Assembly (NCBI RefSeq): GCF_004217335.1
Contig: NZ_SHMP01000009.1
Location: 62,001-126,000, forward strand
DNA: 64,000 nucleotides
Direction of reading: 5' to 3'
From: Natrinema hispanicum
GTDB lineage: Archaea; Halobacteriota; Halobacteria; Halobacteriales; Natrialbaceae
Numbering within the stretch: position 1 is the stretch's first letter; the number at the start of each line of letters is the position of its first letter. Shown in pieces: positions 63,681 through 64,000 of the stretch. A program made the translations under genes and the position numbers. The notes below the pieces were generated by a model that was not told the DNA's origin, ran no database searches, and saw nothing but the letters and a program-made list of their open reading frames with translations.

Positions 63681-64000
63681 ATGAGTTCACAGTATGTGAC
63701 TCACGATAGCACTGCAATTGTTACCGGCGGTGGTCGCGGTATCGGACAAGCGATCTGTGTAGAGTTAGCCAACCAAGGCTTCGACGTCGTCGTTGCGGAC
63801 ATCGACGACGGCGCGATGGACGAGACCGTAGCCCTAATCGAAGATGAAGGACAGACCGGCCTCCCAGTGTACACGGACCTCGGCGACGAAGCCAGCATTG
63901 AGTCGACCATCGATACAGTCGTTGAGAAGCTCGGATCGGTCGACGTTCTGGTGAACAACGCCGGCATCGCCGGCCCGACGACACCTTGTGAGGAAGTTGC
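63681..64000 (+). CDS. Short-chain dehydrogenase/reductase (partial, runs off the window)
   Basis: Starts at the ATG at 63681 (MSSQYVTHDSTAIVTGGGRG), with another in-frame ATG at 63669. The Rossmann motif TGGGRGIG and the NNAG motif (VDVLVNNAGIAGP) are present; the catalytic serine/tyrosine part is beyond the window. Divergent from the BKACE gene across 111 bp. Likely NAD(P)-dependent oxidation of a hydroxy acid feeding BKACE. Confidence 0.88.
   Translation, partial: MSSQYVTHDSTAIVTGGGRGIGQAICVELANQGFDVVVADIDDGAMDETVALIEDEGQTGLPVYTDLGDEASIESTIDTVVEKLGSVDVLVNNAGIAGPTTPCEEV

Noticed and set aside
1..64000. tRNA, rRNA or known structural RNA genes
   Set aside because: No cloverleaf-like segment with a conserved T-loop (GGTTCAAATC type) and no rRNA sequence were found when reading; a covariance-model scan was not possible.

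Overview
The window reads as a haloarchaeal accessory region, probably a megaplasmid or a chromosomal stretch built from fused plasmids. The evidence is acidic, GC-rich coding sequence, ATGA-type start/stop overlaps, Tat lipoprotein signals, Orc1/Cdc6 replication genes with haloarchaeal ORB repeats, an RdfA/SMC-like pair, and many IS200/IS605 (IS1341-type, tnpB) relics. The gene content suggests Natrialbales, but the species cannot be told from the sequence alone. No tRNA, rRNA or CRISPR array was seen.

Layout. 1-2.2 kb: a probable metal-homeostasis operon with a COG0523/CobW GTPase, two small proteins and an S14 ribosomal protein paralogue that lacks two zinc ligands. 2.2-6.0 kb: an acyl-CoA/redox operon (thiolase, DUF35 zinc-ribbon partner, membrane Fe-S oxidoreductase of the ETF:menaquinone type). 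6.2-22.8 kb: a mosaic replication zone holding two unrelated Orc1/Cdc6 genes, each flanked by its own repeats, and a ParA-like segregation operon flanked by three arrays of a 13-bp repeat. Between these lie a carboxylate module (3-hydroxybutyrate dehydrogenase-like SDR, SSS symporter with a small subunit and a 23-residue membrane peptide), a GCS2-type ligase, a TRAM protein, an intact IS5/ISH1-like element with 8-bp target duplication, and repeated copies of a small zinc-finger gene module (SWIM protein, 25-aa peptide, 54-aa zinc finger, about 61-aa protein).

23-54.5 kb: mostly envelope genes. There are three ATPase+permease ABC pairs plus an orphan permease, two M48 proteases (one HtpX-like with a Yip1 partner), paralogous PQQ-propeller Tat lipoproteins, several polytopic membrane proteins, and a large secreted protein with a C-terminal sorting-like anchor. 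This part also holds broken genes: a serine hydrolase with two frameshifts, an SMR efflux gene split by an IS relic, and fragments of a third PQQ propeller, a YgjP-like hydrolase and a DUF1772 protein.

54.5-64 kb: a small conserved protein, a 580-aa transposase element, an RdfA-SMC-like cell-shape pair, then an IclR regulator, a beta-keto-acid cleavage enzyme and the start of a divergent SDR, which look like one catabolic locus.

Recurring structure: a near-perfect 21-bp hairpin (CCTCGGGG stem) appears at least five times, three times between the 3' ends of convergent genes. Two related IS1341 relics differ by short palindromes that seem to have been inserted in one of them.
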